From Actinokineospora alba (GTDB lineage Bacteria; Actinomycetota; Actinomycetes; Mycobacteriales; Pseudonocardiaceae): DNA of 64,000 bases. Below the pieces are notes generated by a model, which made no database searches, was not told where the DNA came from, and saw only the letters and a program-made list of their open reading frames with translations. Each line of letters starts with the position of its first letter. The first letter of the stretch is position 1. The stretch is taken from assembly GCF_004362515.1 (NCBI RefSeq), contig NZ_SNXU01000001.1, positions 4,836,001 to 4,900,000 on the forward strand, written 5' to 3'. Both the position numbers and the translations under genes were made by a program. Positions 41,122 to 50,892 of the stretch are shown piece after piece.

Positions 41122-44100
41122 ATGTCCGCACCGCAGTTGTACCGACCCGCGCACCCCGTCCGCTTCGTGACGGCGGCGAGCCTGTTCGACGGGCATGACG
41201 CGGCGATCAACATCATGCGGCGGATCCTGCAGTCGCAGGGCGCCGAGGTCATCCACCTGGGCCACAACCGCTCGGTCCGCGAGGTCGTCGCCGCGGCCAT
41301 CCAGGAAGACGCCCAGGGCGTGGCCATCAGCGCCTACCAGGGCGGGCACGTCGAATACTTCACCTACCTCGTCGAGTTGCTCGCCGAGCAGGGCGCCGGG
41401 CACATCAAGGTCTTCGGCGGCGGTGGCGGCGTCATCGTCCCCGACGAGATCAAGCTGCTCCACTCGCGCGGCGTCGAGCGCATCTTCTCCCCGGAGGACG
41501 GGCAGACGCTCGGCCTGGCCAAGATGATCAACTCGATGATCGAGGCCTGCGACCACGACCCGTCCCAGGTTGCCACCGCCGACGCGCAGGCGCTGCTCGC
41601 GGGCGACCAGCGGGCGCTGGCCAGGGCCATCACCCAGATCGAGGCGGGCAACCTCGCCGACGACGCCCGCGCCGCCATCGCCGAGGCGTCCGCCGCCCGG
41701 CGCGTGCCGGTCCTGGGCATCACCGGCACCGGTGGCTCCGGCAAGTCCTCGCTCACCGACGAGCTGGTCCGCCGCCTGCGTCTCGACCAGCAGGACAAGC
41801 TCCGCGTCGCCGTCATCGCCGTCGACCCGACGCGGCGCCGCGGTGGCGGCGCGCTGCTCGGTGACCGGATCCGGATGAACTCCCTCGACGGGGAGCAGAC
41901 CTTCTTCCGCAGCCTGGCCACCCGCGGCGCGGCCTCCGAGGTTCCCGACGGGCTCTCCGACGTCATCGCCGCCTGCAAGGCCGCGGGCAACGACCTGGTC
42001 ATCGTCGAGACCCCCGGCATCGGCCAGGGCGACGCCGCGATCGTCCCGTTCGTCGACACCTCCCTGTACGTGATGACGCCCGAGTTCGGCGCCGCGTCGC
42101 AGCTGGAGAAGATCGACATGCTCGACTTCGCCGACGTCGTGGCGATCAACAAGTTCGAGCGCCGCGGCGCCGAGGACGCGCGCCGCGACGTGGCGCGCCA
42201 GATCGTGCGCAACCGTGAAGCGTTCGGCAAGTCCTGGGAGGACATGCCGGTCTTCGGCACCAGCGCCGCCACCTTCAACGACGACGGCGTCACCGCGCTC
42301 TACCAGGAGTTGCGCGCCCTGCTTGCCGACAAGGGCGTCCCGTTCGCCGAGGGCGTCCTGCCGCACGTCGACACGAAGGTCTCGACGTCCGCGGCCACGA
42401 TCGTCCCCGCCGCGCGGGCTCGGTACCTCTCCGACATCGCCGAGACGGTGCGCGGCTACCACCGGGCCACCGACGCCCAGGTCGACGCCGTCCGCAGGCA
42501 CTCCGCGCTCACCGAGGCGCTGACCGCGCTCGCCGAGGCCGAAGCGTCGAGCACCGACCTCGACCGGATCGCCGCCGAGGCCGCGCGCCGGGTCGACCGC
42601 GACACCGAGGACCTGCTGGCCCAGTGGAAGGTCACCGCCGAGCAGTACCGGGCCGAGGAACTCGTCGTGAAGGTCCGCGACAAGGAGCTGCACACCCAGC
42701 TGTGGCGGGAAACCCTGTCGGGCAACAAGGTCCCGCGGGTCGCGCTGCCGCGGTTCGACGACGAGCCGACGCTGCTTCGCTTCCTGCGCAAGGAGAACCT
42801 CCCCGGCAGCTACCCCTTCACCGCGGGCGTGTTCCCGTTCAAGCGGGAAGGCGAGGACCCGGCCCGCATGTTCGCCGGTGAGGGCGACGCGAACCGCACG
42901 AACCGCCGGTTCAAGATGCTCTCCCACGGCAACCCGGCCACCCGCCTGTCGACCGCGTTCGACTCGGTGACCCTCTACGGCCGCGACCCCGACACCCCGC
43001 CGGACGTCTACGGCAAGATCGGCACCTCCGGGGTGTCCATCGCCTCGCTCGACGACATGAAGGCGCTCTACGACGGCTTCGACCTGACCGCGCCCACCAC
43101 GTCGGTCTCCATGACGATCAACGGCCCCGCGCCGACGATCCTGGCGTACTTCCTCAACACCGCGATCGACCAGCGCGTCGACGCGTTCGTGATGGAGCAC
43201 AACCGCCAGCCGAATCCTGAGGAATACCAGGAGCTTTCGGCCTGGGCGCTGGCCAACGTGCGCGGCACGGTGCAGGCCGACATCCTCAAGGAGGACCAGG
43301 GGCAGAACACCTGCATCTTCTCCACCGAGTTCTCGCTGCGGATGATGGCCGACATCCAGGAGTGGTTCATCCAGCACAAGGTGCGGAACTTCTACTCGGT
43401 GTCGATCTCCGGCTACCACATCGCCGAGGCCGGGGCGAACCCAATCAGCCAGCTCGCCTTCACGCTGGCCAACGGCTTCACCTACGTCGAGTCGTACCTC
43501 GCGCGCGGCATGGACATCGACGACTTCGCGCCGAACCTGTCGTTCTTCTTCTCCAACGGCATGGACGCCGAGTACTCGGTCATCGGCCGGGTCGCACGGC
43601 GGATCTGGGCGGTGGCGATGAAGGAGCGCTACGGCGCGGGGGAGCGGTCGCAGAAGCTCAAGTACCACGTGCAGACCTCCGGCCGGTCGCTGCACGCGCA
43701 GGAGATGAACTTCAACGACATCCGCACCACCCTGCAGGCCCTCTGCGCGCTCTACGATAACGCGAACTCGTTGCACACCAACGCTTATGATGAGGCGATC
43801 ACCACGCCCACCGAGTCCTCGGTGCGTCGGGCGATGGCGATCCAGCTCATCATCAACAAGGAGTGGGGCCTGTCGATGAACGAGAACCCGCTGCAGGGTT
43901 CCTTCGTCATCGACGAGCTGACCGACCTGGTGGAAGAGGCGGTGCTGACCGAGTTCGACCGCATCTCCGACCGCGGCGGCGTCCTCGGCGCCATGGAGAC
44001 CGGGTACCAGCGCGGCCGCATCCAGGACGAGTCGATGCTCTACGAGCACCGCAAGCACGACGGCTCGCTGCCCCTGGTCGGCGTCAACACGTTCCTGCCG

Positions 44101-44364
44101 GAGAAGGGCAGCGAGGACGAGGTCTTCGAGATCGAACTCGCCCGCGCCACCGAGGAGGAGAAGCGCTCCCAGGTCGACCGCACCCGCGCCTACCAGGAAG
44201 CCCACCGCGCCGAGGCGCAGGAGGCACTGGCCAAGCTGCGCGAGGTCGCCGCGTCGGATGGCAACGTCTTCGCGGTCCTGATGGACGCGGCCCGGGTGTG
44301 CACCCTGGGTCAGATCACCGAGGCGTTCTTCGAGGTAGGCGGCCAGTACCGCCGCAACGTCTAG
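41122..44364 (+). CDS. icmF: Fused isobutyryl-CoA mutase
   Basis: 1080 residues, the expected IcmF size. N-terminal B12-binding domain with DGHDAAIN (His25 the lower ligand; 1-150), middle P-loop GTPase chaperone (GTGGSGKSS, 202-210; VVAINKFERRG), C-terminal mutase TIM barrel (about 540-1080). In GVFPFKR, Phe replaces the Tyr of methylmalonyl-CoA mutase, matching the isobutyryl/butyryl-CoA specificity. Interconverts isobutyryl-CoA and n-butyryl-CoA with adenosylcobalamin. GGAGG lies 9 nt before ATG. The 3-hydroxyacyl-CoA dehydrogenase downstream fits the same carbon flow. The cobalamin genes at the right end would supply cofactor. Confidence 0.96.
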   Translation: MSAPQLYRPAHPVRFVTAASLFDGHDAAINIMRRILQSQGAEVIHLGHNRSVREVVAAAIQEDAQGVAISAYQGGHVEYFTYLVELLAEQGAGHIKVFGGGGGVIVPDEIKLLHSRGVERIFSPEDGQTLGLAKMINSMIEACDHDPSQVATADAQALLAGDQRALARAITQIEAGNLADDARAAIAEASAARRVPVLGITGTGGSGKSSLTDELVRRLRLDQQDKLRVAVIAVDPTRRRGGGALLGDRIRMNSLDGEQTFFRSLATRGAASEVPDGLSDVIAACKAAGNDLVIVETPGIGQGDAAIVPFVDTSLYVMTPEFGAASQLEKIDMLDFADVVAINKFERRGAEDARRDVARQIVRNREAFGKSWEDMPVFGTSAATFNDDGVTALYQELRALLADKGVPFAEGVLPHVDTKVSTSAATIVPAARARYLSDIAETVRGYHRATDAQVDAVRRHSALTEALTALAEAEASSTDLDRIAAEAARRVDRDTEDLLAQWKVTAEQYRAEELVVKVRDKELHTQLWRETLSGNKVPRVALPRFDDEPTLLRFLRKENLPGSYPFTAGVFPFKREGEDPARMFAGEGDANRTNRRFKMLSHGNPATRLSTAFDSVTLYGRDPDTPPDVYGKIGTSGVSIASLDDMKALYDGFDLTAPTTSVSMTINGPAPTILAYFLNTAIDQRVDAFVMEHNRQPNPEEYQELSAWALANVRGTVQADILKEDQGQNTCIFSTEFSLRMMADIQEWFIQHKVRNFYSVSISGYHIAEAGANPISQLAFTLANGFTYVESYLARGMDIDDFAPNLSFFFSNGMDAEYSVIGRVARRIWAVAMKERYGAGERSQKLKYHVQTSGRSLHAQEMNFNDIRTTLQALCALYDNANSLHTNAYDEAITTPTESSVRRAMAIQLIINKEWGLSMNENPLQGSFVIDELTDLVEEAVLTEFDRISDRGGVLGAMETGYQRGRIQDESMLYEHRKHDGSLPLVGVNTFLPEKGSEDEVFEIELARATEEEKRSQVDRTRAYQEAHRAEAQEALAKLREVAASDGNVFAVLMDAARVCTLGQITEAFFEVGGQYRRNV

Positions 44365-44440
44365 TTCTTGCGGTAAACAGTGTTGGTAAGCAGTGACGGC
44401 AGTGTTGTCGACAACGGCGTCGAATCAGGGGAGTGAAGCA

Positions 44441-45298
44441 GTGAGCGAGACCAGTCGCGTCGGCGTGATCGGATCGGGCCTCATGGGCTCGGGCATCGCG
44501 GAGGTCTGCGCCCGCGCGGGCCTGGACGTCATCGTCGCCGAGGTGAACGCCACGGCCCTCGACTCGGGCCGCGCCCGGATCGAGAAGTCGCTGGCGCGCG
44601 GCGTGAAGAGCGGCAAGCTGGCCGAGGAAGACCGCGACGCGGCGCTGTCGCGCATCCGGTTCACCACGGACCTGGCCGACTTCGCCGACCGTCAGGTCGC
44701 CATCGAGGCCGTCGCCGAGGACGAGGCGATCAAGACCGAGATCTTCGCGACCCTCGACAAGGTCGTCGAGGCCGACGACGCCATCTTCGCGTCCAACACC
44801 TCGTCCATCCCGATCATGAAGCTGGGCATGGCCACCGCCCGCCCGGAACACGTCATCGGCGTCCACTTCTTCAACCCGGTGCCGGTGCTGAAGCTGGTCG
44901 AGCTGGTCCCGTCGCTGCTCACGGCGGAGGAGACCAAGACCCGCGCGCAGTCGTTCGTCGAGACCGCGCTGGGCAAGCAGGTGATCCTGTCGCAGGACCG
45001 CGCGGGCTTCGTCGTCAACGCGCTCCTAGTCCCGTACCTGCTCTCGGCCATCCGCATGATGGAGTCCGGCTTCGCCTCCGCCGAGGACATCGACAACGGC
45101 ATGGTCCTGGGCTGCGCCCACCCGATGGGCCCGCTGCGGCTCACCGACCTGATCGGCCTCGACACCACCAAGGCCATCGCCGACTCCCTGTACTCGGAGT
45201 TCAAGGAACAGCTCTACTCCGCGCCCCCGCTGCTGCTGCGCATGGTCGACGCGGGTCTGCTGGGCAAGAAGTCGGGCCGCGGCTTCTACCAGTACTGA
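44441..45298 (+). CDS. 3-hydroxybutyryl-CoA dehydrogenase
   Basis: 285 residues from GTG 44441 (GGGGAG site), the usual length. NAD motif GVIGSGLMGSGIAE (about 7-20), catalytic His in IGVHFFNPVPVLKLVEL, NTSS and C-terminal GRGFYQY. Oxidises (S)-3-hydroxyacyl-CoA to the 3-oxo form, or the reverse in butyrate synthesis. It lies 76 bp after icmF on the same strand, so butyryl-CoA made by the mutase could feed into beta-oxidation. The extension to GTG 44393 is not used. Confidence 0.93.
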   Translation: MSETSRVGVIGSGLMGSGIAEVCARAGLDVIVAEVNATALDSGRARIEKSLARGVKSGKLAEEDRDAALSRIRFTTDLADFADRQVAIEAVAEDEAIKTEIFATLDKVVEADDAIFASNTSSIPIMKLGMATARPEHVIGVHFFNPVPVLKLVELVPSLLTAEETKTRAQSFVETALGKQVILSQDRAGFVVNALLVPYLLSAIRMMESGFASAEDIDNGMVLGCAHPMGPLRLTDLIGLDTTKAIADSLYSEFKEQLYSAPPLLLRMVDAGLLGKKSGRGFYQY

Positions 45299-45421
45299 CC
45301 GGGTCCTTCGGTCCTAGTCGGGCTCACCCGAACGGCGCAGTATTCACGGTTGGCGGGCTGGGGGCCGCCGTGCCTCAGCAGCCGGACGGGTGGCGCCCGG
45401 CTGGCAACCGTGGGAGTCGCC

Positions 45422-46195
45422 ATGGCAGACCTGATGATCAGTGGAGTGGATCGGACCGGTGAGGTCCGCAAGTTCCGGGACCACGGCAAGATGGTGTTGG
45501 GCACCGCGGGCGGGATGACCATCGGCAAGGGCACGTTCGAGCCCGGCTGGCGCTGGTCGGAGGACGTCAAACCGCTGGCGGGCACCGACTCCTGTCAGGT
45601 CCACCACCTGGGCTACGTCCAGTCGGGCGCCATGGGCATCCGGCTCAACGACGGCCGGGAGTTCGAGATCCACGCCGACGACCTGGTCGACATCCCGCCA
45701 GGGCACGACGCCTGGGTGATCGGCGACGAGCCCTGCGTGATGCTCGACGCCTCACCGGAGGCGACCGGGTACGCGACCGGTCCGGCCCAGCGGGTAGCGC
45801 CCTACGCCGACGACAACGTGGCCGCCGTGCGGAAGGGCTATGCCGCGTTCAACAGCGGCGACCTTGAGACCTTGATGTCGATCCTCGCCAAGGACTGCGT
45901 GCAGCACGTGCCGGGCAAGAGCCAACTCGCCGGTGAGTACAAGGGAATCGAAGCCGTGCTGGGGTACTACGGCAAGCTCGGCGAGCTGACCGACGGCACC
46001 TTCCGGGTCGACCTGACCGAGGTCCACAGCGACGGCAAGAGCCATGTCTGCGCCATCCACCAGGTCACCGCGACCCGCAACGGCGTCACCAGGGTCAGCC
46101 GCGGGTCGCTCCTGTTCACCTTCTACGGCGGCCACGCCACCGACCTGCTGGAACTGCACAGCGACCAGGCAGGCGACGACGCCTTCATGGCCTGA
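45422..46195 (+). CDS. Cupin-SnoaL fusion protein
   Basis: 257 residues from ATG 45422. Residues about 1-120 are a cupin (GWRWSEDVKPLAGTDSC, HHLGYVQSGAMGIRL, VDIPPGHDAWVIGD), and about 130-257 a SnoaL/NTF2-like fold (RKGYAAFNSGDLETLMSIL, GIEAVLGYYGKLGELTDG). Both parts are small-molecule-binding folds; the combination is uncommon and no reaction can be assigned. It stands 123 bp after the dehydrogenase gene, same strand. Frame extensions upstream are less likely. Confidence 0.82.
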   Translation: MADLMISGVDRTGEVRKFRDHGKMVLGTAGGMTIGKGTFEPGWRWSEDVKPLAGTDSCQVHHLGYVQSGAMGIRLNDGREFEIHADDLVDIPPGHDAWVIGDEPCVMLDASPEATGYATGPAQRVAPYADDNVAAVRKGYAAFNSGDLETLMSILAKDCVQHVPGKSQLAGEYKGIEAVLGYYGKLGELTDGTFRVDLTEVHSDGKSHVCAIHQVTATRNGVTRVSRGSLLFTFYGGHATDLLELHSDQAGDDAFMA

Positions 46196-46204
46196 GGAGG
46201 CCGG

Positions 46205-46732
46205 TCACCCGACGCAGGTCGGGCAGCTCTCCGCTGGCCAGGTGCGGGTGTGGATTTCGGTCAGCCACACCTGGGGGAGCCCGAGGCGCGGCCCGACAGC
46301 CGGGCCGCTCGGCGCGCACACGAACACGCTCGCGAGAGCGACCGGGTGCGCGCCCGCCTCGGTCAGCGCCTGAACGGTCGCCTCGGTGGCCGACCCGAGG
46401 TTGATCGCGTCGTCCACGACCACCACGCGCGCGCCACGCAAGTCGATCGAGGCGGGCAGGGCGTACCGCGGTGCGCCATCGACCAGTTCTCGAGTCGCGT
46501 ATCCGAACCGGAGGCCTAGTGCGGCCGCGACCCATTGGGCGAGGAACGCCCCGCCGTCGAGCGGGCCGACCACCGCGTCGGCGGGGTGGTAGCGCAGGAT
46601 CGCCGCCAGTCGGTCCGCTTCGGCGCGGGCCTGGCGTGGGTCGCTGATCAGCAGGTCGAGGTCCAGCCAGGTGTCGCCATGGTGGCCGGACTCGAAGACA
46701 AAGTGGCCGCGGCGCAGCAGGTCGGTGCTCAC
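46205..46732 (-). CDS. Orotate-phosphoribosyltransferase-like protein
   Basis: 175 residues from GTG 46732 (ATG 46759 is the alternative). Type I PRTase: PRPP loop ARVVVVDDAINLGSATEAT (about 107-125), hood GPLDGGAFLAQW. Length and the GHFVFESGHHGDTWLDLD N-terminus resemble OPRT, which makes OMP from orotate and PRPP. The end (CPTCVG) has a Cys pair. PyrF is not nearby, so a non-orotate substrate is possible. Convergent with the cupin gene, 9 bp apart. Confidence 0.8.
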   Translation of the reverse strand: MSTDLLRRGHFVFESGHHGDTWLDLDLLISDPRQARAEADRLAAILRYHPADAVVGPLDGGAFLAQWVAAALGLRFGYATRELVDGAPRYALPASIDLRGARVVVVDDAINLGSATEATVQALTEAGAHPVALASVFVCAPSGPAVGPRLGLPQVWLTEIHTRTWPAESCPTCVG

Positions 46733-46909
46733 CCGGCCATCCTGCCGTAGTCGCCCCATAAACGACGATTACATTACCGACGGGTGTTACTGGCGGGTCA
46801 CTTTAAGAACGTGAAGAGAATGCCGGAATGAATGGCGAAATCACCGTTTAGTGTGAGAATTCGGTCACAAGTGCGGCGTTACTCTTCGGTAGTTGTCCAA
46901 AGTGACGAA

Positions 46910-47908
46910 GTGGCAGTTATCGCCTTGCGCGACCAGGATCGAACGACCGGAGCCCGCCTCATCGGCGTGGGCTCATATCGCCCCACCGCGGCGGTTCCCA
47001 GTGACGCCATCGCGGCCCGCTTCGGCCGCACCGGCGAGTGGATCCGCGAGCGCACCGGGATCATGTCCCGCCGCTTCGCGGGCGACGAGGAGACCGTCGA
47101 GAGCATGGCCGTCGAGGCAGGCCGCGAGGCGCTGACCGCCTCCGGGTTAACCGCCGCCGACATCGACCTGGTGATCGTGGCGACCTGCAGCCACCCCGCG
47201 CCCATCCCGAGCATCGCCTCCGGTGTCGCCGTCCGCCTCGGCGCGCTCACCGCGGCCGCGTTCGACCTCAACGCCGCCTGCTCCGGGTTCTGCTACTCCC
47301 TCGCCGTGGCCGCCGACGCGGTGCGTTCCGGGTCGGCCCGGCACGTCCTGGTCATCGGCACCGAGAAGATGACCTCCCTGGTCGATCAGACCGACCTGGG
47401 CACCTCCATCATCTTCGGCGATGGCGCGGGCGCCGTCGTGGTCGGCGCGTCCGTCGACCCGGGGATCGGCCCGATCGTGTGGGGCAGCGACGGCTCGGCC
47501 GCCGACCTGATCCACATCCCCGCGGGCGGCCTGATGCACATGGAGGGCCAAGCGGTCTTCCGCTGGGCCACCACGGAGATCCACCCCATCGCCGTGCAGG
47601 CCTGCGACCGCGCGGGCGTGCGACCCGAGGACCTGGCCGCGATCGTCCCGCACCAGGCGAACCTGCGCATCGTCGAGGCGCTCGCCCGCAAGATCGGCGC
47701 CCCGAACGCCGTGGTCGCGCGCGACGTCGTCGACCACGGCAACACCTCCGCCGCGTCGATCCCGATGGCGATGGAGCGGCTGCTGCGCGAGGGCCAGGTC
47801 GACCCCGAAGGGCTGGCGCTGCTCGTCGGATTCGGTGCCGGACTCACCTACGCGGCCCAGGTCGTGCGTTTTCCGAAGGTTTTGGAAAACGTGCCGGTGA
47901 ATGCCTGA
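46910..47908 (+). CDS. Beta-ketoacyl-ACP synthase III (FabH-like)
   Basis: 332 residues from GTG 46910. Catalytic Cys124 in NAACSGFCYS, His248 in VPHQANLR and Asn278 in DHGNTSAAS make a full triad. GDGAGAVVVG and GFGAGLTYAAQVV close the fold. It condenses acyl-CoA with malonyl-ACP to start fatty acid synthesis. It stands alone without acyl carrier protein or KAS II, so it may be a secondary or specialised starter enzyme, for example for branched chains from isobutyryl-CoA (inference). The frame extension to 46832 has no ribosome site. Confidence 0.9.
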   Translation: MAVIALRDQDRTTGARLIGVGSYRPTAAVPSDAIAARFGRTGEWIRERTGIMSRRFAGDEETVESMAVEAGREALTASGLTAADIDLVIVATCSHPAPIPSIASGVAVRLGALTAAAFDLNAACSGFCYSLAVAADAVRSGSARHVLVIGTEKMTSLVDQTDLGTSIIFGDGAGAVVVGASVDPGIGPIVWGSDGSAADLIHIPAGGLMHMEGQAVFRWATTEIHPIAVQACDRAGVRPEDLAAIVPHQANLRIVEALARKIGAPNAVVARDVVDHGNTSAASIPMAMERLLREGQVDPEGLALLVGFGAGLTYAAQVVRFPKVLENVPVNA

Positions 47909-47914
47909 CCGGAA

Positions 47915-49291
47915 TTATCCGGCCTGCTTGCCGACCAGCTCCTGGAACCAGTAGTAGGAATCTTTCGGCGTTCGCTTCAGCGTGGCGTAGTCGATGTGGA
48001 CCAGGCCGAACCGCTCCGCGTACCCGGCCGCCCATTCGAAGTTGTCGGTGATCGACCACGCGAAATAGCCGCGGACGTCGATCCCGTCGGCGATCGATTC
48101 GGCCAAGGCGCGCAGATGCGCGTCGTGGTAGGCGATGCGGGCCTGGTCCGGAACGTGCCCGTCGACGGGGTCGGGGTCGTGGTACGAGCAGCCGCTCTCG
48201 GTGATGTAGAGCGGTGGCAGGTCTTCGCGGTACCGGTCGGCGAACATCGACACGGTCTCGCGTAGGCCCTCGGGCGCGACCGGCCAGCCGAAGTCGGTCG
48301 TCTGGTAGCCGACGACCGGGCGCGGCTCGAACGGCAGACCCGGTGGCAGCAAAGCACCTTCGACCACCGGGGCCTGCCCGTCGGTCGCCGACGCGGCGCC
48401 GACCACAGTCGGCTGGTAGTAGTTGATGCCGAAGAAGTCCAGCGGCGTGGAGATCACCTTGAGGTCCTCAACGACCGGCCCGGGCATCGCCTCGGCCAGC
48501 TCGTCGACCGGATAACGCCCGCGCAGCAACGGATCGGAGAACAGCCAGTTGACCAGGGTCGTGTAGGTCTCCGCGGCGGTCACGTCCGCGTCGGCGTCCG
48601 ACGCTGGCCACACCGGCCCGTGGTTGCTCGCGATGCCGATGTTGGAACACCCGGCCGCACGCAGCGCCTGGGTGGCCAGCCCGTGGCCGAGAAGCTGGTG
48701 GTGCACGGCGGGAAGCGCTTCGAAGCCCAGCGCCCGGCCGGGCGCGTGGTTGCCCAGCGCGTAGCCGAACATGGTGACGACCACGGGTTCGTTGAGCGGC
48801 ATCCACATCCGCACCCGGTCGCCGAGCCGCTCGCCGACCGCGGTGGCGTAGTCGGCGAAGTGACCGACGATGTCGCGGCCGATCCAGCCGCCGTCGTCCT
48901 CCAGTGCCTGCGGGGTGTCCCAGTGGAACAGCGTCGCCGCGGGGGCGATGCCCGCCGCGCACAGCTCGTCGACCAGCCGGTCGTAGAAGTCGAGCCCCTT
49001 GGCGTTGACCGCGCCCTTGCCGTCGGGCACGATCCGCGGCCACGCGATGGAGAACCGGTACGCGCCGACACCGAGGTCACGCAGCAGGGCGACGTCCTCG
49101 CGGTAGCGGTGGTAGTGGTCGGTCGCGACGGATCCGGTGTCACCATTGACCACCCGGCCCGGCTGGGCGGTGAACGTGTCCCAGACCGAACGGCCGCGGC
49201 CGTCCTCGTCGACCGCCCCTTCCACCTGGTAGGCGGCCGACGCGGCGCCCCAGAGGAAACCGGTGGGGAAGTCCGGGAACGGCTGCGGCAT
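47915..49291 (-). CDS. GH1 beta-glucosidase
   Basis: 458 residues, the usual size. Glycoside hydrolase family 1: N-terminal GFLWGAASAAYQVEGA, acid/base Glu168 in MPLNEPV, nucleophile Glu365 in YITESG, and ITDNFEWAAGYAERFG near the C-terminus. Hydrolyses beta-glucosides such as cellobiose in the cytoplasm; no signal peptide. An MFS gene precedes it by 12 bp on the same strand and probably imports the sugar. It ends 6 bp from fabH in convergent orientation. Confidence 0.96.
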   Translation of the reverse strand: MPQPFPDFPTGFLWGAASAAYQVEGAVDEDGRGRSVWDTFTAQPGRVVNGDTGSVATDHYHRYREDVALLRDLGVGAYRFSIAWPRIVPDGKGAVNAKGLDFYDRLVDELCAAGIAPAATLFHWDTPQALEDDGGWIGRDIVGHFADYATAVGERLGDRVRMWMPLNEPVVVTMFGYALGNHAPGRALGFEALPAVHHQLLGHGLATQALRAAGCSNIGIASNHGPVWPASDADADVTAAETYTTLVNWLFSDPLLRGRYPVDELAEAMPGPVVEDLKVISTPLDFFGINYYQPTVVGAASATDGQAPVVEGALLPPGLPFEPRPVVGYQTTDFGWPVAPEGLRETVSMFADRYREDLPPLYITESGCSYHDPDPVDGHVPDQARIAYHDAHLRALAESIADGIDVRGYFAWSITDNFEWAAGYAERFGLVHIDYATLKRTPKDSYYWFQELVGKQAG

Positions 49292-49303
49292 GCGGGTTTC
49301 CTC

Positions 49304-50521
49304 TCAGCGAACGGTTTTGATCCGGTAGACCAGTGCGGCGCCGAGCAGGCCCACGCCCGCGGACGCCGTGTAGAGCGCGGGATATCCGCCCAGACCGCTG
49401 ACGATCGGCGCGGCGACGACCGGGGCGAGCACCTGGGGGAGCGTGTTGGCGATGTTGATGACGCCGAGGTCCTTGCCACGGTCGGCGGCGGCGGGCAGCA
49501 CCTGGGTGATCAGCGCGAAGTCCACGGAGGTGTAGATGCCGAACGACACGCCAAGGACGGTCGCGGCGACCAGGGCGCCCAGCCAGGTCGGCCACACGGC
49601 GAGCAGCGTCGCGGCCACCGACATCACGATTCCCGAGCCTGCCACGAAGACCCGCCGCCTGCCGACTCGGTCCGACCAGTACCCGCCGATGAGCACCGTG
49701 CCCAGCAGCGCCAGCGCGTACACACCGGTGAGGACCACGACCCCGCCCTCGGGGTCGCTGATCCGGACCTGGTCCTTGAGGTAGTACAGCAGGTACAGCA
49801 GCGCGATCGCGTTGCCGAGGTTGATCAGGAACCGGGTCAGCCACGCCCAGGCGAAGTCGGGATGCGCGCGGGGACTGATCCAGAAGCCGCGCAGGAACGC
49901 TTTGGTGTCCCACGCGGGCACCTCGGCGACTGTCCGGTCGCGACGAAGCAGCACGAACGGCAGCGAGCCGAGGACGACGAACGCCGCGCAGGCCGCGTAT
50001 CCACTGAGGACGCTCCCGCCCGCGTAGGCGAGCCCGGTGCCGCCGAGCACGCCGACGGTCTGGGCCACGCCGAAATACCCGCCGGCAACACCGCGTTTGG
50101 CCAGTGGGACTTGGTCGGGGATCGCGGCGCTGAGCGCGGCGAAGGGGGCGTTGAGGGCGATCTGGGTGAGCGACCAGCCTGCGATCATGCCCGCTGTCGA
50201 CTCGGCGCTTGCGAGCACCATGAGACCTGCCGCGCCGGCGATCGCGCCGCCCGCGACCCAGGGGATGCGTTGGCCGAGTCTTGAGGTGGTGCGGTCGGAG
50301 AGGGCGCCCCAGAGGGGGTTGGCGATCATCGAGAAGACGGCGCCGATGCCCGCTACCAGGGCGAGGATGCTCTCTTTGTTGGCTGGGTCGATCAGGTCGG
50401 CTTGGGTGCCCAGGAGGATTTGGAGGGGGCCGTACCAGCCGACGAAGGTGGCCGTGGTGGCCAGGCAGAAGGCGAGGATCCAGCGGGTGGGGACGCTGGT
50501 GCTCGGCTCGATCGCGACCAT
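49304..50521 (-). CDS. Major facilitator superfamily sugar transporter
   Basis: 405 residues with about 12 hydrophobic segments. MFS signature between helices 2 and 3 (NPLWGALSDRTTSRLGQR) and WSDRVGRRRVFV between 8 and 9. Sugar-proton symporters of this GPH/MFS type pair with glycosidases. Here the beta-glucosidase gene follows at 12 bp, so uptake of beta-glucosides is likely. No regulator of the LacI type is adjacent. The 141-bp element at 50614 lies upstream. Confidence 0.9.
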   Translation of the reverse strand: MVAIEPSTSVPTRWILAFCLATTATFVGWYGPLQILLGTQADLIDPANKESILALVAGIGAVFSMIANPLWGALSDRTTSRLGQRIPWVAGGAIAGAAGLMVLASAESTAGMIAGWSLTQIALNAPFAALSAAIPDQVPLAKRGVAGGYFGVAQTVGVLGGTGLAYAGGSVLSGYAACAAFVVLGSLPFVLLRRDRTVAEVPAWDTKAFLRGFWISPRAHPDFAWAWLTRFLINLGNAIALLYLLYYLKDQVRISDPEGGVVVLTGVYALALLGTVLIGGYWSDRVGRRRVFVAGSGIVMSVAATLLAVWPTWLGALVAATVLGVSFGIYTSVDFALITQVLPAAADRGKDLGVINIANTLPQVLAPVVAAPIVSGLGGYPALYTASAGVGLLGAALVYRIKTVR

Positions 50522-50613
50522 GCCCCGCCTCCTCTGTGATGAACATGAGAGAGAATCACGTAAGGATTGTGGGTGGGGGCGGTGGCGTCAAGAGCGCAGT
50601 GGGGTGGGTGGGT

Positions 50614-50754
50614 GCCTGTTTGGGTGGTTCGCCTTGATTCGGGGACCCCGGAGAAGGACCTGCGCGGGTAAAGCGGGCAGGATAGGGAAACTGCCCCGCG
50701 CTGCGAAAGTTTAGGCCTTCTCCCCCCGAATCAAGGCGAACCACCCAAACAGGC
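50614..50754. repeat. 141-bp palindromic element with GCCTGTTTGGGTGG ends, copy 2
   Basis: Outer 31-bp perfect inverted repeat (50614-50644 and 50724-50754), inner 8-bp pair GGAGAAGG/CCTTCTCC (50650-50657 and 50716-50723), then GC-rich complementarity around 50662-50701. It lies between the WecB-like gene (stop at 50893) and the MFS start at 50521. On the minus strand it shares GCCTGTTTGGGTGG, GGGGGAGAAG and CCTAAACTT with copy 1. Confidence 0.9.
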
Positions 50755-50820
50755 CGTTGGGTTTGGCCCGTTGCGTTCCGGGGTGGTTGGGGATGGCGGC
50801 ACCACCCGAAGCAGGCCGTT

Positions 50821-50863
50821 CGGTTCTGCCCCTTGCATTTAGGGGATGGGAGGGGCAGAACCG
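50821..50863 (-). terminator. Hairpin terminator after the WecB-like gene
   Basis: 13-bp perfect stem CGGTTCTGCCCCT / AGGGGCAGAACCG with a 17-nt loop. On the minus strand it comes 30 nt after the stop codon of the gene at 50893. GGCCGTTCGGTT just left of it resembles the flank of the element at 50614. Confidence 0.75.
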
Positions 50864-50892
50864 GAGGGTCGGCGCCATGTCACAGCGCCCCG

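Noticed and set aside
41092..44205. A 1037-codon open frame antisense to icmF
   Set aside because: It is an in-frame shadow of the high-GC icmF gene; the sequence is Val/Gly/Arg-rich without known motifs.
46832..50521. A biosynthetic gene cluster around fabH
   Set aside because: No acyl carrier protein, ketosynthase partners or modifying enzymes adjoin it; neighbours are sugar-use genes.
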